From: a virus
Reading direction: 5' to 3' (one strand)
IMG/VR virus record: IMGVR_UViG_3300009008_000005
Location: 116,826-180,825 of that record
DNA length: 64,000 nt
In this document: one piece after another, positions 59,501-64,000 of the stretch
Numbering within the stretch: the stretch's first letter is position 1
How the letters are laid out: every line of letters starts with the position of its first letter
Notes under the pieces: generated by a model
What the model saw: only the letters and a program-made list of their open reading frames with translations
Databases searched by the model: none
Told to the model about the DNA's origin: nothing
Translations under genes and position numbers: made by a program

Positions 59501-59820
59501 GAACCACCGACGATGAAACTGTACCTTCGAGTAAGACCTGGTACAGAGGCTAGTCGGATGCCCTTGACCTTGTCGAGAACCTTACCTGTGGCCTTGTCCT
59601 TGAGTACCACATCTCCCTTCACAGCCACGGACCAGGTTCGACCAGTGTTCTTCGCCGTAGTTTGGCTTGGAATATCGTCTACTGCCTTGGGATCTTCTGT
59701 AGTCAGATTCGAGACTTCCAGGGTGTGCTTCTTACCTTCGAAGGGAAAGAAGGACCCAATTTTGTGGGCGACCTTCTTCTGCAGATCGTCCATAAGGGAC
59801 TCAGGATTTAGAACCAGCAT
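53584..59820 (-). CDS. Single-chain fused beta/beta-prime RNA polymerase (2078 aa)
   Basis: Beta part (about residues 1-1040): HSSHLGVLDPVHTPEG at 381-396, GRHGNKGVIS at 783-792, GVGGRMNVGQVLE near 820 and GAQRMGELG near 962. Beta-prime part (about 1046-2078): SNGEIKDPGRMLR, KRKQDMTARGIIVPD, catalytic NADFDGDQ at 1411-1418 (Asp 1413, 1415, 1417), CRVANGVCQKCYG, and QAVGERAAQLTMRVFHTG. All main catalytic motifs of both large subunits are in one chain. The N-terminal zinc-binding domain of beta-prime (CxCGK...CxxC) is absent, and the total is about 670 aa shorter than the E. coli pair. ATG 59820 follows GGGAGGAACC. No alpha, omega or sigma is in the window. A sigma70-like promoter lies upstream. 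Confidence 0.95.
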   Translation of the reverse strand: MLVLNPESLMDDLQKKVAHKIGSFFPFEGKKHTLEVSNLTTEDPKAVDDIPSQTTAKNTGRTWSVAVKGDVVLKDKATGKVLDKVKGIRLASVPGLTRRYSFIVGGSERQVSHLWRLKSGAYSRIAATGNPETQFNLAEGFNRRGFHLILDPKKKTFLLKYESARVPLYSLLKMMGAEDEDIQKAWGAGMLENAKKVSKPMKDGRKLLTSLGDTVPETEEGVTKAIRERFAQTEIREDTTALTLGKPFATVNNEALLVASKKLLGIHRGEVEPDFRDAIQFKSLLGVDDLAADRLDRSKTAIRRKVLNRLDRRDSVRDIIASDVFTKPIHAFFRSSSISNQTQQINPLDWVSRFTETTLVGEGVGGISGPFGVTEDAKAVHSSHLGVLDPVHTPEGERSGITLRLAWGVHKDGQEVKVPMFNTKSKKLDMVSPAKLSKSVVAFPDQYKYKDGNFTPVANAVHAQTPESLKATVDAKDVDYILPSPSMLFSSSTNLVPFLSNDDGTRIEMAARHMEQAIPLKHREAPLVQVQSQTGDNAPTLEKRWAAIAGHVAPVSGTVSSVTKDKIVIKDKTGKNHPVHLYNNFPLNGVSMFLQSEATVSKGDKVTRGAAVADTNYTKDGVLALGKNLRIAYLPYKGLTFEDGVLISETAAKKMTSIHMYKPSVTIDPKESINSRKKYKMLYPAKLTPANEEKLDATGVVKVGETVSPGEILVATAKKAELTPEKALLRGVHKSLVSEYSDKSLTWNSTVEGKVVSVNKIGNDVHVHIRTEEPAKAGDKLSGRHGNKGVISGVLPDDEMPQDKDGNAIEIIHNPQGVGGRMNVGQVLETSISHVAEEEKSPVAIRNFESDRNKRIVKVKGHWRVVNTGKGGEDKKKIWVAPYKYERDYLSVVQDKLKERGLSETEELFDPQTGKSLGQVLTGKQYILKLVHQADKKMAVRSWGPGYEYTLDGEPRGGGKHGAQRMGELGIYGMLAHGAIHNLREMQTFKADSAQDDIWMAVQMGQPLPPPRIPSAFDKFVKYLEALGLGVEREDDTLVIFPFTDKQISNISNGEIKDPGRMLRAKDLRAEKNGLFDEDVTGGIGGRNFGHIALAETFPNPVFERAIKSLLGITQSTYEKLLTGEVGLNKEGKITDEDPVVRGPESIKKLLGQINPKEELKAAVDELNNTEGDQLNKLNKRAKYLRALVRGEVDATVYMLDKQLVLPPKLRPISVLDDGNLSRGDLNQLYREFGLSNQQLKDLPPEMPESQRARLRKEVYDGMRALSGLKEPSPQVKGILNIIAGPQPKSGYFMTKLVKRKQDMTARGIIVPDQTLQLDDVGLPEDVALELFRPFIQQKMVLGGMRPLEARESIIAKSEHAKLAMKEVLKERPVLMKRDPVLHKFGIMAFNVRIMGDKEIHIHPLVTSGFNADFDGDQVALFVPVSKEAVKEAYGLMPSRNLINPASDAIIHTPTMESLVGLYLLSRVKKNSISTKYSSSDDLIEDADNGKIPWDTQVGIGKLRTTAGRELLKQKLPKEASALLSNKADWSLNKGGVNKLLQHIATEKPQLYVQTAQVLKDLGFGHVHKVGFSYKLTDFEPLKGIRNKALAAVEPKVRKIQENKNLSKDAKHKAMLKLYEDASAIMEREAMPILKKKDTALYIMSQAGVKPSWTQIEQIILARMLVQDPTGSPATPAVTGSYGDGLSMADYWMSAPGVRRGIIAKTQEVRDPGAITKQLGKSTMDIIISSPDCKTPKGIMLPTTNNSLLDRYTAVSIKLRSGQTIKSNTLITTDTLSKLKASKVTGVVVRSPLKCRVANGVCQKCYGVHAGANAAPMGTNVGIHATQAVGERAAQLTMRVFHTGKGGGIVDAMSRLRQIVQLPKNIPNSAVLARDSGKVTSIKKSPVGGWDVGVGDTQHYVPQNRGLDVKVGSKVTKGQQISHGLINPHELLELTNLPTVQKYLTDEMGKIYDPYGIKRRHMEVIVKALTNTARVQDPGGDDNLLKGDTARISQMEEWNGKRPKGAKPVKYKPILRGTTTLPLDIHDDWLAKMVYARLRDTVQDAAAIRQSSNLHGMHPIPSLVYGKEFGTKPLGEGY
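55390..55406. repeat. 17-bp palindrome, copy 7 (GTATTTC-GTT-GAAATAC)
   Basis: Perfect 7-bp arms, inside the polymerase gene where it encodes ISTKY. No start codon nearby. Confidence 0.6.
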
Positions 59821-59849
59821 GGTTCCTCCCATTGAGAAGACTCTTGTTT

Positions 59850-59879
59850 ATGATAGGAGACCCTCTCTCCGAGCGTCAA
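59850..59879 (-). promoter_or_regulatory. Sigma70-like promoter of the RNA polymerase gene
   Basis: On the minus strand TTGACG (59879-59874), an 18-nt spacer and TATCAT (59855-59850), about 30 nt before the ATG. It is the best host-type promoter seen in an intergenic region of this window, and differs from the TATAAGA boxes of other units. Confidence 0.6.
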
Positions 59880-59891
59880 CTCTTTAGCTGG

Positions 59892-59898
59892 TATAAGA
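59892..59898 (+). promoter_or_regulatory. TATAAGA phage promoter box
   Basis: AGCTGGTATAAGAGCC, divergent from the polymerase promoter, 50 nt upstream of the small ORF at 59948. Confidence 0.5.
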
Positions 59899-59947
59899 GC
59901 CTTGAAGCCTAGTCCCACATACCATAGGAGGTAAGAGTTGATCTAGG

Positions 59948-60097
59948 ATGCTGATTCTTGTAATGGATATCTTCAACGAGGACAGAAGGGATTCTCCGTT
60001 TGACATGTTCACGGATGATCTCTTTGCAGACCTGCCACCTGTGGATGATAATCAGGAGCAGGAAAAAGAGGACGAGAAGAACGAAGAAGAGAAATGA
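59948..60097 (+). CDS. Small acidic protein (49 aa)
   Basis: ATG 59948 to TGA 60097; the ribosome-binding site (GGAGG at 59928-59932) is 15 nt away, so use of ATG 59963 is possible. Product MLILVMDIFNEDRR... is extremely acidic in its second half (EDEKNEEEK). Located divergently from the polymerase gene behind a phage promoter box, with a tiny membrane-like ORF overlapping its end. Such acidic peptides may bind polymerase or mimic DNA, but nothing here proves it. Confidence 0.5.
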   Translation: MLILVMDIFNEDRRDSPFDMFTDDLFADLPPVDDNQEQEKEDEKNEEEK

Positions 60098-60189
60098 GAA
60101 TTGCCGCCCTGTACTTTTTGGCGTCCCTAGCTATGCATGCGGGTAGCACCCTGCTAGCTATGGCGCAGAAGGCTGTCAGACAGAAGTGA
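60094..60189 (+). CDS. Tiny membrane-like peptide (31 aa)
   Basis: ATG at 60094 overlaps the preceding stop (ATGA) and the frame ends at 60189. Product MRIAALYFLASLAMHAGSTL... has one hydrophobic helix of about 20 residues followed by a Lys/Arg end, as in small holin-like or membrane-anchored peptides. Short ORFs occur by chance, but the overlap and shared operon with the acidic peptide support it. A terminator follows. Confidence 0.35.
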   Translation: MRIAALYFLASLAMHAGSTLLAMAQKAVRQK

Positions 60190-60237
60190 CAGTCGGGAAG
60201 GGTACAGCCAGGCGGTACAGCCAATAGAGCTGTTGCT

Positions 60238-60263
60238 GAAGGGGGCCCCGCCTGGCCCCCTTC
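60238..60263. terminator. Terminator between convergent genes
   Basis: GAAGGGGGCC (60238-60247), loop CCGCCT, GGCCCCCTTC (60254-60263), then TTT. Perfect 10-bp stem. Confidence 0.85.
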
Positions 60264-60264
60264 T

Positions 60265-60573
60265 TTACCTATGATGGAACTCTACACCAGGTCTTTTGGA
60301 GAATTTATCTACGAATTTCGCATTCATGTCGAAGAACATGCGACCATTCTTACGCAGTGCCCTCAAGGCTTGCCTACGAGAATTTCTGCCGAGTCTACCT
60401 CTTAGGAGATGCCGCTTGTGGTCCGGAGTCTTCTTCCATAGATCAGCTCCACGTAGATCCATATCCAAGCTGACGAGGGGAAGTCTAAGGCGCTTCGCAA
60501 GGGTAGCGGCATAAGTAGACTTTCCGGCACCTGAGTGACCTGTAACTACTATGTGCCTGAAATCCCTATCCAT
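60265..60573 (-). CDS. P-loop kinase-like protein (102 aa)
   Basis: Walker A GHSGAGKST at 12-20 and later basic helices (KRHLLRGRLGRNSRRQALRA). It is half the size of a normal nucleotide kinase and has a D-x-D segment (MDLRGAD) that could be the acceptor-binding acid. Probably a small adenylate-kinase-like or shikimate-kinase-like fold. It sits between the portal and polymerase genes, an unusual place for an enzyme. Confidence 0.65.
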   Translation of the reverse strand: MDRDFRHIVVTGHSGAGKSTYAATLAKRLRLPLVSLDMDLRGADLWKKTPDHKRHLLRGRLGRNSRRQALRALRKNGRMFFDMNAKFVDKFSKRPGVEFHHR

Positions 60574-60580
60574 GCCTCAC

Positions 60581-62599
60581 CTAAATATAACGACTACCCT
60601 CCGGAGAGGTACTGGGTCGTTGCTCCGGGAGGGGCTGTCCACCCTGTCCGGAAGCCTTAGCCACCTGATACTGGTGGATGAAGTGGAGGACTGCTGGGTA
60701 GATATCAGGACGCTGATCCCTAACCGTAGCCAGGTACTGCATACGCTGACCAGAGTCGAATGACATCAGGTTCGAGGCGATGGCCTGAGCTTCTTGATCC
60801 TGCGTAGGAGTCGTAGGGGCCATGGGTGCTTCTGGAGGCTGTTGGGCCTGAGGCTCACCCGTGAAAGGTGCACCCCTACCAGCCGTACCACCTTCAGGAG
60901 CCCTAGGAGGCTGAGGTGGCATGGGACCACCCGGAGCTTGCTGCATACCTGGTACCTGCTGCTCCTGCCCAGGAGGTGGCTGTCCCTCCTGACCAGGTTG
61001 TCCTTCCTGCCCAGGTTGAGGCGGAGGCTGTACACCCAGGGCCTGCATCCGCTCTTGCATAGCAGCCTGGGACTCAGCCTGGTATTTCGCCGAAATAATC
61101 CCAGCCTCGCCCTGCACCTCAGCTGCCTGTGTCTGCAGCTTGAGCTGGATCTCCCTCTCAGGTTCCAGCTCATTGAGGATCTGCTCAGACTCAGGCTTCC
61201 ACTCGTAGTCCCGGCTCTCCACCACGGTCTTCTTGGAGATGTACCGTGCCTGTGCGAGCTGGAAGTCGAAGGCAGCACGCTGAAGATCGTCAGCCATCTT
61301 GAAGGGCTTGAATTTCACCTTCACAGGTGGGATACCCAGGAACGAGGACACGCCACGAATGATGAACTTCAGGAACTGGGCCATGTCTTCCCGGTCCCCA
61401 ATGAATCCGTTCTCCAGAGTACGTAGGGATACGGAGGACCCAGAGTAGCTCAGGCCACCGAAGATGAACTCCGAAGGTACGCCTAGACCTGCGAGGATCT
61501 GATCCGCTACAAGGCGCATCTCCTGATGGAGCATGAGGGCTCTGCCCTGCCCACCAATAGACTGGTACCCGAGAGGATACGGAAGCACAGGCATGTAGTT
61601 CGGATCGTCACGCCACGTGCGTACCTCAGACTGTACCTGCTGCTCCCAGTCCAGAAGGTTGATCTGCGTATAGGGGTTGTCGATCTGCCCGGAGGCCTGA
61701 GGGAACAGGACCCGGAGCGGAACGATGTGATCTAGTGCGACTGCCTCCTGCGCTTTCTGCAGGATCCGGTAGTAGAAGCAGAGCTTGATGACGGGAGCGA
61801 TGTTCGGAACACCCCACCCTGAGTCATGCCTGGAGATACTGGACCGCTTCATGTGGAACAGAGAACCGGCCTTGAACGTGAGCCGCTTCTGATTTGCGAC
61901 AGCGTTCAGGAAGGACTGGGGTACCCGAGTGATGACATCCTTACGGCCCAGGGTAATGGCGTTCGCCAGAGCAGGTGGCATCGTGAAGAAGTACCGTGAC
62001 TCGTTGTTCTCCGGGTTGTGGTCGATGTCGATGTAGTTAGGGTTCCAGCGGACGAGGTTCAGGCCACGAGTCGAACGGATGTACTGGTCGTGGGCCTTCC
62101 CATTGCCGTGGAACTTACACTCAGGGCAGGTGTACAGGAACTTGTAGCCAGACCAGGTGTAATCCGTTCGGTCTGCAGGTACACGGGAATGACACTCCGG
62201 ACACTCCAGGACCTTGCGCATCGGATAGTGGATCGACACAAAGGCGTTGCCATAGGTCTTGTAGTCCAGGTTCATCTCTACGAGGAAGGACCTGATGTGG
62301 AAGACCTCATCGAACAAGTACTCATAAACGCTGTTGATGTAGTCGTTGTCACCGTGATAGATGAGGTCGGTAATGGGGTAGGAGGCCATCTTCGTAGTGG
62401 CAGCATGGATGAGAGGATCCATGATGGCGAAGTACTCACACCAGCGGAACATGTGCTTGATGCTGGTGGGCAGGTAGAGGTTCGTCACATCCGAGAAGAT
62501 GTTGGCGTAGGGCCCATACTCCTGGCTCCCCGCACGACTGTCGTAGGAGTCGAAGCGAAAGGCGGAGCCTGGAGCTAGGTCGTATCCACTGCTACTCAC
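60581..62599 (-). CDS. Portal protein (672 aa)
   Basis: Length and pattern are those of a portal: N-terminal helical region, GVPSEFIFGG and GSSVSLRTLENG in the stem/clip region, and a Gln/Pro/Gly-rich C-terminus. A zinc motif (C133/C136 and C158/C161) is extra. The C-terminal repeat includes GQEGQPGQEGQPPPG. The portal forms the vertex through which DNA enters and is the docking point for terminase. Codons near residue 506 coincide with palindrome copy 8. Confidence 0.8.
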   Translation of the reverse strand: MSSSGYDLAPGSAFRFDSYDSRAGSQEYGPYANIFSDVTNLYLPTSIKHMFRWCEYFAIMDPLIHAATTKMASYPITDLIYHGDNDYINSVYEYLFDEVFHIRSFLVEMNLDYKTYGNAFVSIHYPMRKVLECPECHSRVPADRTDYTWSGYKFLYTCPECKFHGNGKAHDQYIRSTRGLNLVRWNPNYIDIDHNPENNESRYFFTMPPALANAITLGRKDVITRVPQSFLNAVANQKRLTFKAGSLFHMKRSSISRHDSGWGVPNIAPVIKLCFYYRILQKAQEAVALDHIVPLRVLFPQASGQIDNPYTQINLLDWEQQVQSEVRTWRDDPNYMPVLPYPLGYQSIGGQGRALMLHQEMRLVADQILAGLGVPSEFIFGGLSYSGSSVSLRTLENGFIGDREDMAQFLKFIIRGVSSFLGIPPVKVKFKPFKMADDLQRAAFDFQLAQARYISKKTVVESRDYEWKPESEQILNELEPEREIQLKLQTQAAEVQGEAGIISAKYQAESQAAMQERMQALGVQPPPQPGQEGQPGQEGQPPPGQEQQVPGMQQAPGGPMPPQPPRAPEGGTAGRGAPFTGEPQAQQPPEAPMAPTTPTQDQEAQAIASNLMSFDSGQRMQYLATVRDQRPDIYPAVLHFIHQYQVAKASGQGGQPLPEQRPSTSPEGSRYI
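61082..61098. repeat. 17-bp palindrome, copy 8 (GTATTTC-GCC-GAAATAA)
   Basis: Six of seven arm positions pair, inside the portal gene where it encodes ISAKY. Confidence 0.6.
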
Positions 62600-62609
62600 A
62601 TCAACCTCT

Positions 62610-63347
62610 CTACTGCTGCGGTACTTGCTGCTGGGCCTGCTGCCTCATGGCGTTGGCCTTGGCCAGCCTCTTGGCCCGTTCCTTTCTTCCAAAGAGGCCA
62701 CCAAGGGCCCGACCGCCAGCTTCAAGGCCAACGAACGCAGCCATGTTCGCCACTAGTGGCATCCTGTTAGTCAACATCCAGGCAGGTACAGAAGCGAGAG
62801 CGCCACCAATGGCTTTACCCTTCTCACCTTTGGGTGCCTTACGAGCTTCATTTAGCTGGGAAGCTCCCATACCTGTAGCCATCACTCTATTCAGGGAAGG
62901 GTACAGCGCACCTGCAGCTTCATGGCTCCTGACGAATCTCGGTAGTACCTTACCCTCGACACGAGTGACTCCAGAGATGGCTCCCTTAGCCGGTCCCATG
63001 GACTTCCAACCCTCACGTATAGCCTCACCAGGTTTCGTGACCAGTTGCTTCGCTGCGGCTGGAATTGATGTGTACTTCGTACCTGGAGAGGGAGGTGAGT
63101 CGATCAGGTTACCGGCCTCGTCCACCTTATTCAGGTGCTTGAACTTCCCGGTGTGACTACCTACAAGACCTTCCCACTGCTTCTTGAGCCCCCGCTTGAT
63201 ACCACCCCCAAGTGTCCCAATCCTACGAGTTCCGGAGATACCTAATCTGCCTAGAGGGGAGGACAGGACTTTCGTAGCAAGACCGGCTTCCTTATATAGA
63301 GCCGCTGACCTTACCAGCGAGTTTCTTTGCTGTGGCGACATGTTCAT
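62610..63347 (-). CDS. Basic Gly/Ala-rich virion-type protein (245 aa)
   Basis: ATG 63347 follows AAGAGG; the frame opening at 63389 overlaps the next gene by nearly 100 nt. LYKEA near residue 19 is a K-x-A motif. Then basic and Ala/Gly sequence, with a hydrophobic segment near 195-215 (SVPAWMLTNRMPLVANMAAFV). It lies immediately downstream of the 215-aa gene and upstream of the portal. Similar in composition to the other Gly-segment proteins. Confidence 0.5.
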   Translation of the reverse strand: MNMSPQQRNSLVRSAALYKEAGLATKVLSSPLGRLGISGTRRIGTLGGGIKRGLKKQWEGLVGSHTGKFKHLNKVDEAGNLIDSPPSPGTKYTSIPAAAKQLVTKPGEAIREGWKSMGPAKGAISGVTRVEGKVLPRFVRSHEAAGALYPSLNRVMATGMGASQLNEARKAPKGEKGKAIGGALASVPAWMLTNRMPLVANMAAFVGLEAGGRALGGLFGRKERAKRLAKANAMRQQAQQQVPQQ

Positions 63348-63939
63348 CCCGTAGCCTCTTGCAGAAGGAGACGTAGTCATCAACTCCACGCCTCTTTAAT
63401 ACTTGATACGCCAGTGTAGGGTCGGAAGGCAAGGACTTCGCTCCGGAGGATCCGATACGGGATAGGGGTTCGAATAGCTCCGTAGGTACCAAGGGGCGCA
63501 TACGATGGGCCACAAACTCCAAGGGCTTGGGGGGATACACCATACCGTCATCAAGAATCACAGCGGCGATGTACTTCTCTACGTCGGACCCAACAGGCTG
63601 GGTCCGTACCTCCATCATGGCCCACACACCCTGTGCAAGCGCTGATACGGAAGGTTTTTGCATCGTATCGAACATAGGGGATGCGAAGTTCAGCCCCTGG
63701 ATGATCTTTTCAAAGATGAACCAGTCTTCGTAGGGCTCATCAGATACATGAATCGTCCGACAGGCCTGCAGCTTTCCTTTGTTCAGAGTACTCGGCTCGT
63801 CCCCACACGTGCGCTTCAATTCCTGCCAGATCGTCTCCGCTTCCCACCCAATGTACTTAGGTCCAAAGAGCTGTAAGCAGAAAATGTGTAGACCGATGGG
63901 GTGAGTCATCGGTTGCGTAAGGAACTCGACCCGGTTCAT
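63292..63939 (-). CDS. Unknown protein upstream of the portal block (215 aa)
   Basis: Begins at a TAATG overlap. Helical and mixed, with cysteines at 21, 45 and 60 but no pairing into a zinc motif. No K-x-A run except AKKLAGKV near the C-terminus. Probably a head or packaging accessory protein by position; no family recognised. Confidence 0.5.
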   Translation of the reverse strand: MNRVEFLTQPMTHPIGLHIFCLQLFGPKYIGWEAETIWQELKRTCGDEPSTLNKGKLQACRTIHVSDEPYEDWFIFEKIIQGLNFASPMFDTMQKPSVSALAQGVWAMMEVRTQPVGSDVEKYIAAVILDDGMVYPPKPLEFVAHRMRPLVPTELFEPLSRIGSSGAKSLPSDPTLAYQVLKRRGVDDYVSFCKRLRDEHVATAKKLAGKVSGSI

Positions 63940-64000
63940 TACACTTCCTGGGACATCTGGGCGAGCATCAACTGTGTTGGTTTGGGGAGGCTTTCAAATA
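63939..64000 (-). CDS. C-terminal end of a gene cut by the window edge
   Basis: An open minus-strand frame enters from the right edge and ends TAA at 63939-63941, overlapping the next start. Only about 19 residues are visible (FESLPKPTQLMLAQMSQEV). No function can be given. Confidence 0.55.
   Translation of the reverse strand, partial: FESLPKPTQLMLAQMSQEV

Noticed and set aside
59513-59887. 124-aa plus-strand ORF over the polymerase promoter
   Set aside because: Antisense to the polymerase gene's start and across the promoter; no signal.
60201-60223. Short direct repeat GGTACAGCCA near 60201 and 60215
   Set aside because: Two copies of ten bases only, between a tiny ORF and a terminator; may be chance.
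1-64000. CRISPR array, insertion sequence, rRNA or attachment site
   Set aside because: No regularly spaced repeats, transposase, rRNA or integrase was seen. The only repeats are the 17-bp palindrome and the two tandem duplications.

Overview
The window is part of the genome of a large, contractile-tailed bacteriophage (myovirus-like). The evidence is a large terminase, portal, HK97-type capsid protein, maturation protease, a very long tail-sheath protein and a baseplate spike, all on the minus strand. Genes are packed with 4-nt ATGA/GTGA or TAATG overlaps and have strong GGAGG ribosome-binding sites. No tRNA, rRNA, CRISPR array or insertion sequence was found. The host cannot be named. Both ends of the window cut through genes, and no DNA polymerase or tape-measure gene is present, so much of the genome lies outside.

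Left part (1-21988) holds mostly plus-strand accessory genes in short units. Many units start with a TATAAGA box and end with a hairpin. They include a P-loop kinase, a tandem family of related small proteins (3506-6306), a double AP2/zinc-ribbon DNA-binding protein (minus strand) and a lytic transglycosylase. The most striking block is 10949-14697: a ubiquitin-like protein whose diglycine is followed by three residues, an E2-like protein with an HPH...C active-site motif, a JAMM peptidase with all metal ligands, and a ThiF/E1-like activating enzyme. This is a complete ubiquitin-like conjugation and deconjugation set in a phage. It resembles the plasmid PRTRC cassette, and a ParB-like gene lies 3 kb downstream. 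After ParB comes a Ycf46-like AAA+ ATPase, a RecA-like ATPase, a DUF2997-like protein, a radical-SAM activase and a DUF1257 (Ycf35)-like protein.

Right part (21985-64000) is almost wholly minus strand. Read in the direction of transcription (right to left) it holds the portal, a small kinase, an enormous single-chain RNA polymerase (beta and beta-prime fused, about 2078 aa), the spike, a set of Ala/Gly- and Lys-rich virion-type proteins with tandem duplications, a SNF2-type helicase, terminase, a protease interrupted by a 387-aa LAGLIDADG intein, scaffold/core proteins, capsid, neck proteins, sheath and two further tail-type proteins. A short K-x-A motif recurs throughout these proteins and may be a processing signal.

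Two sequence signals link the halves. One is a TATAAGA box before most plus-strand units. The other is a 17-bp palindrome, GTATTTC-N3-GAAATAC, found eight times both between and inside genes. The polymerase gene instead has a sigma70-like promoter (TTGACG-18-TATCAT). A reasonable but unproven reading is that host RNA polymerase makes the phage polymerase, which then reads the TATAAGA promoters.
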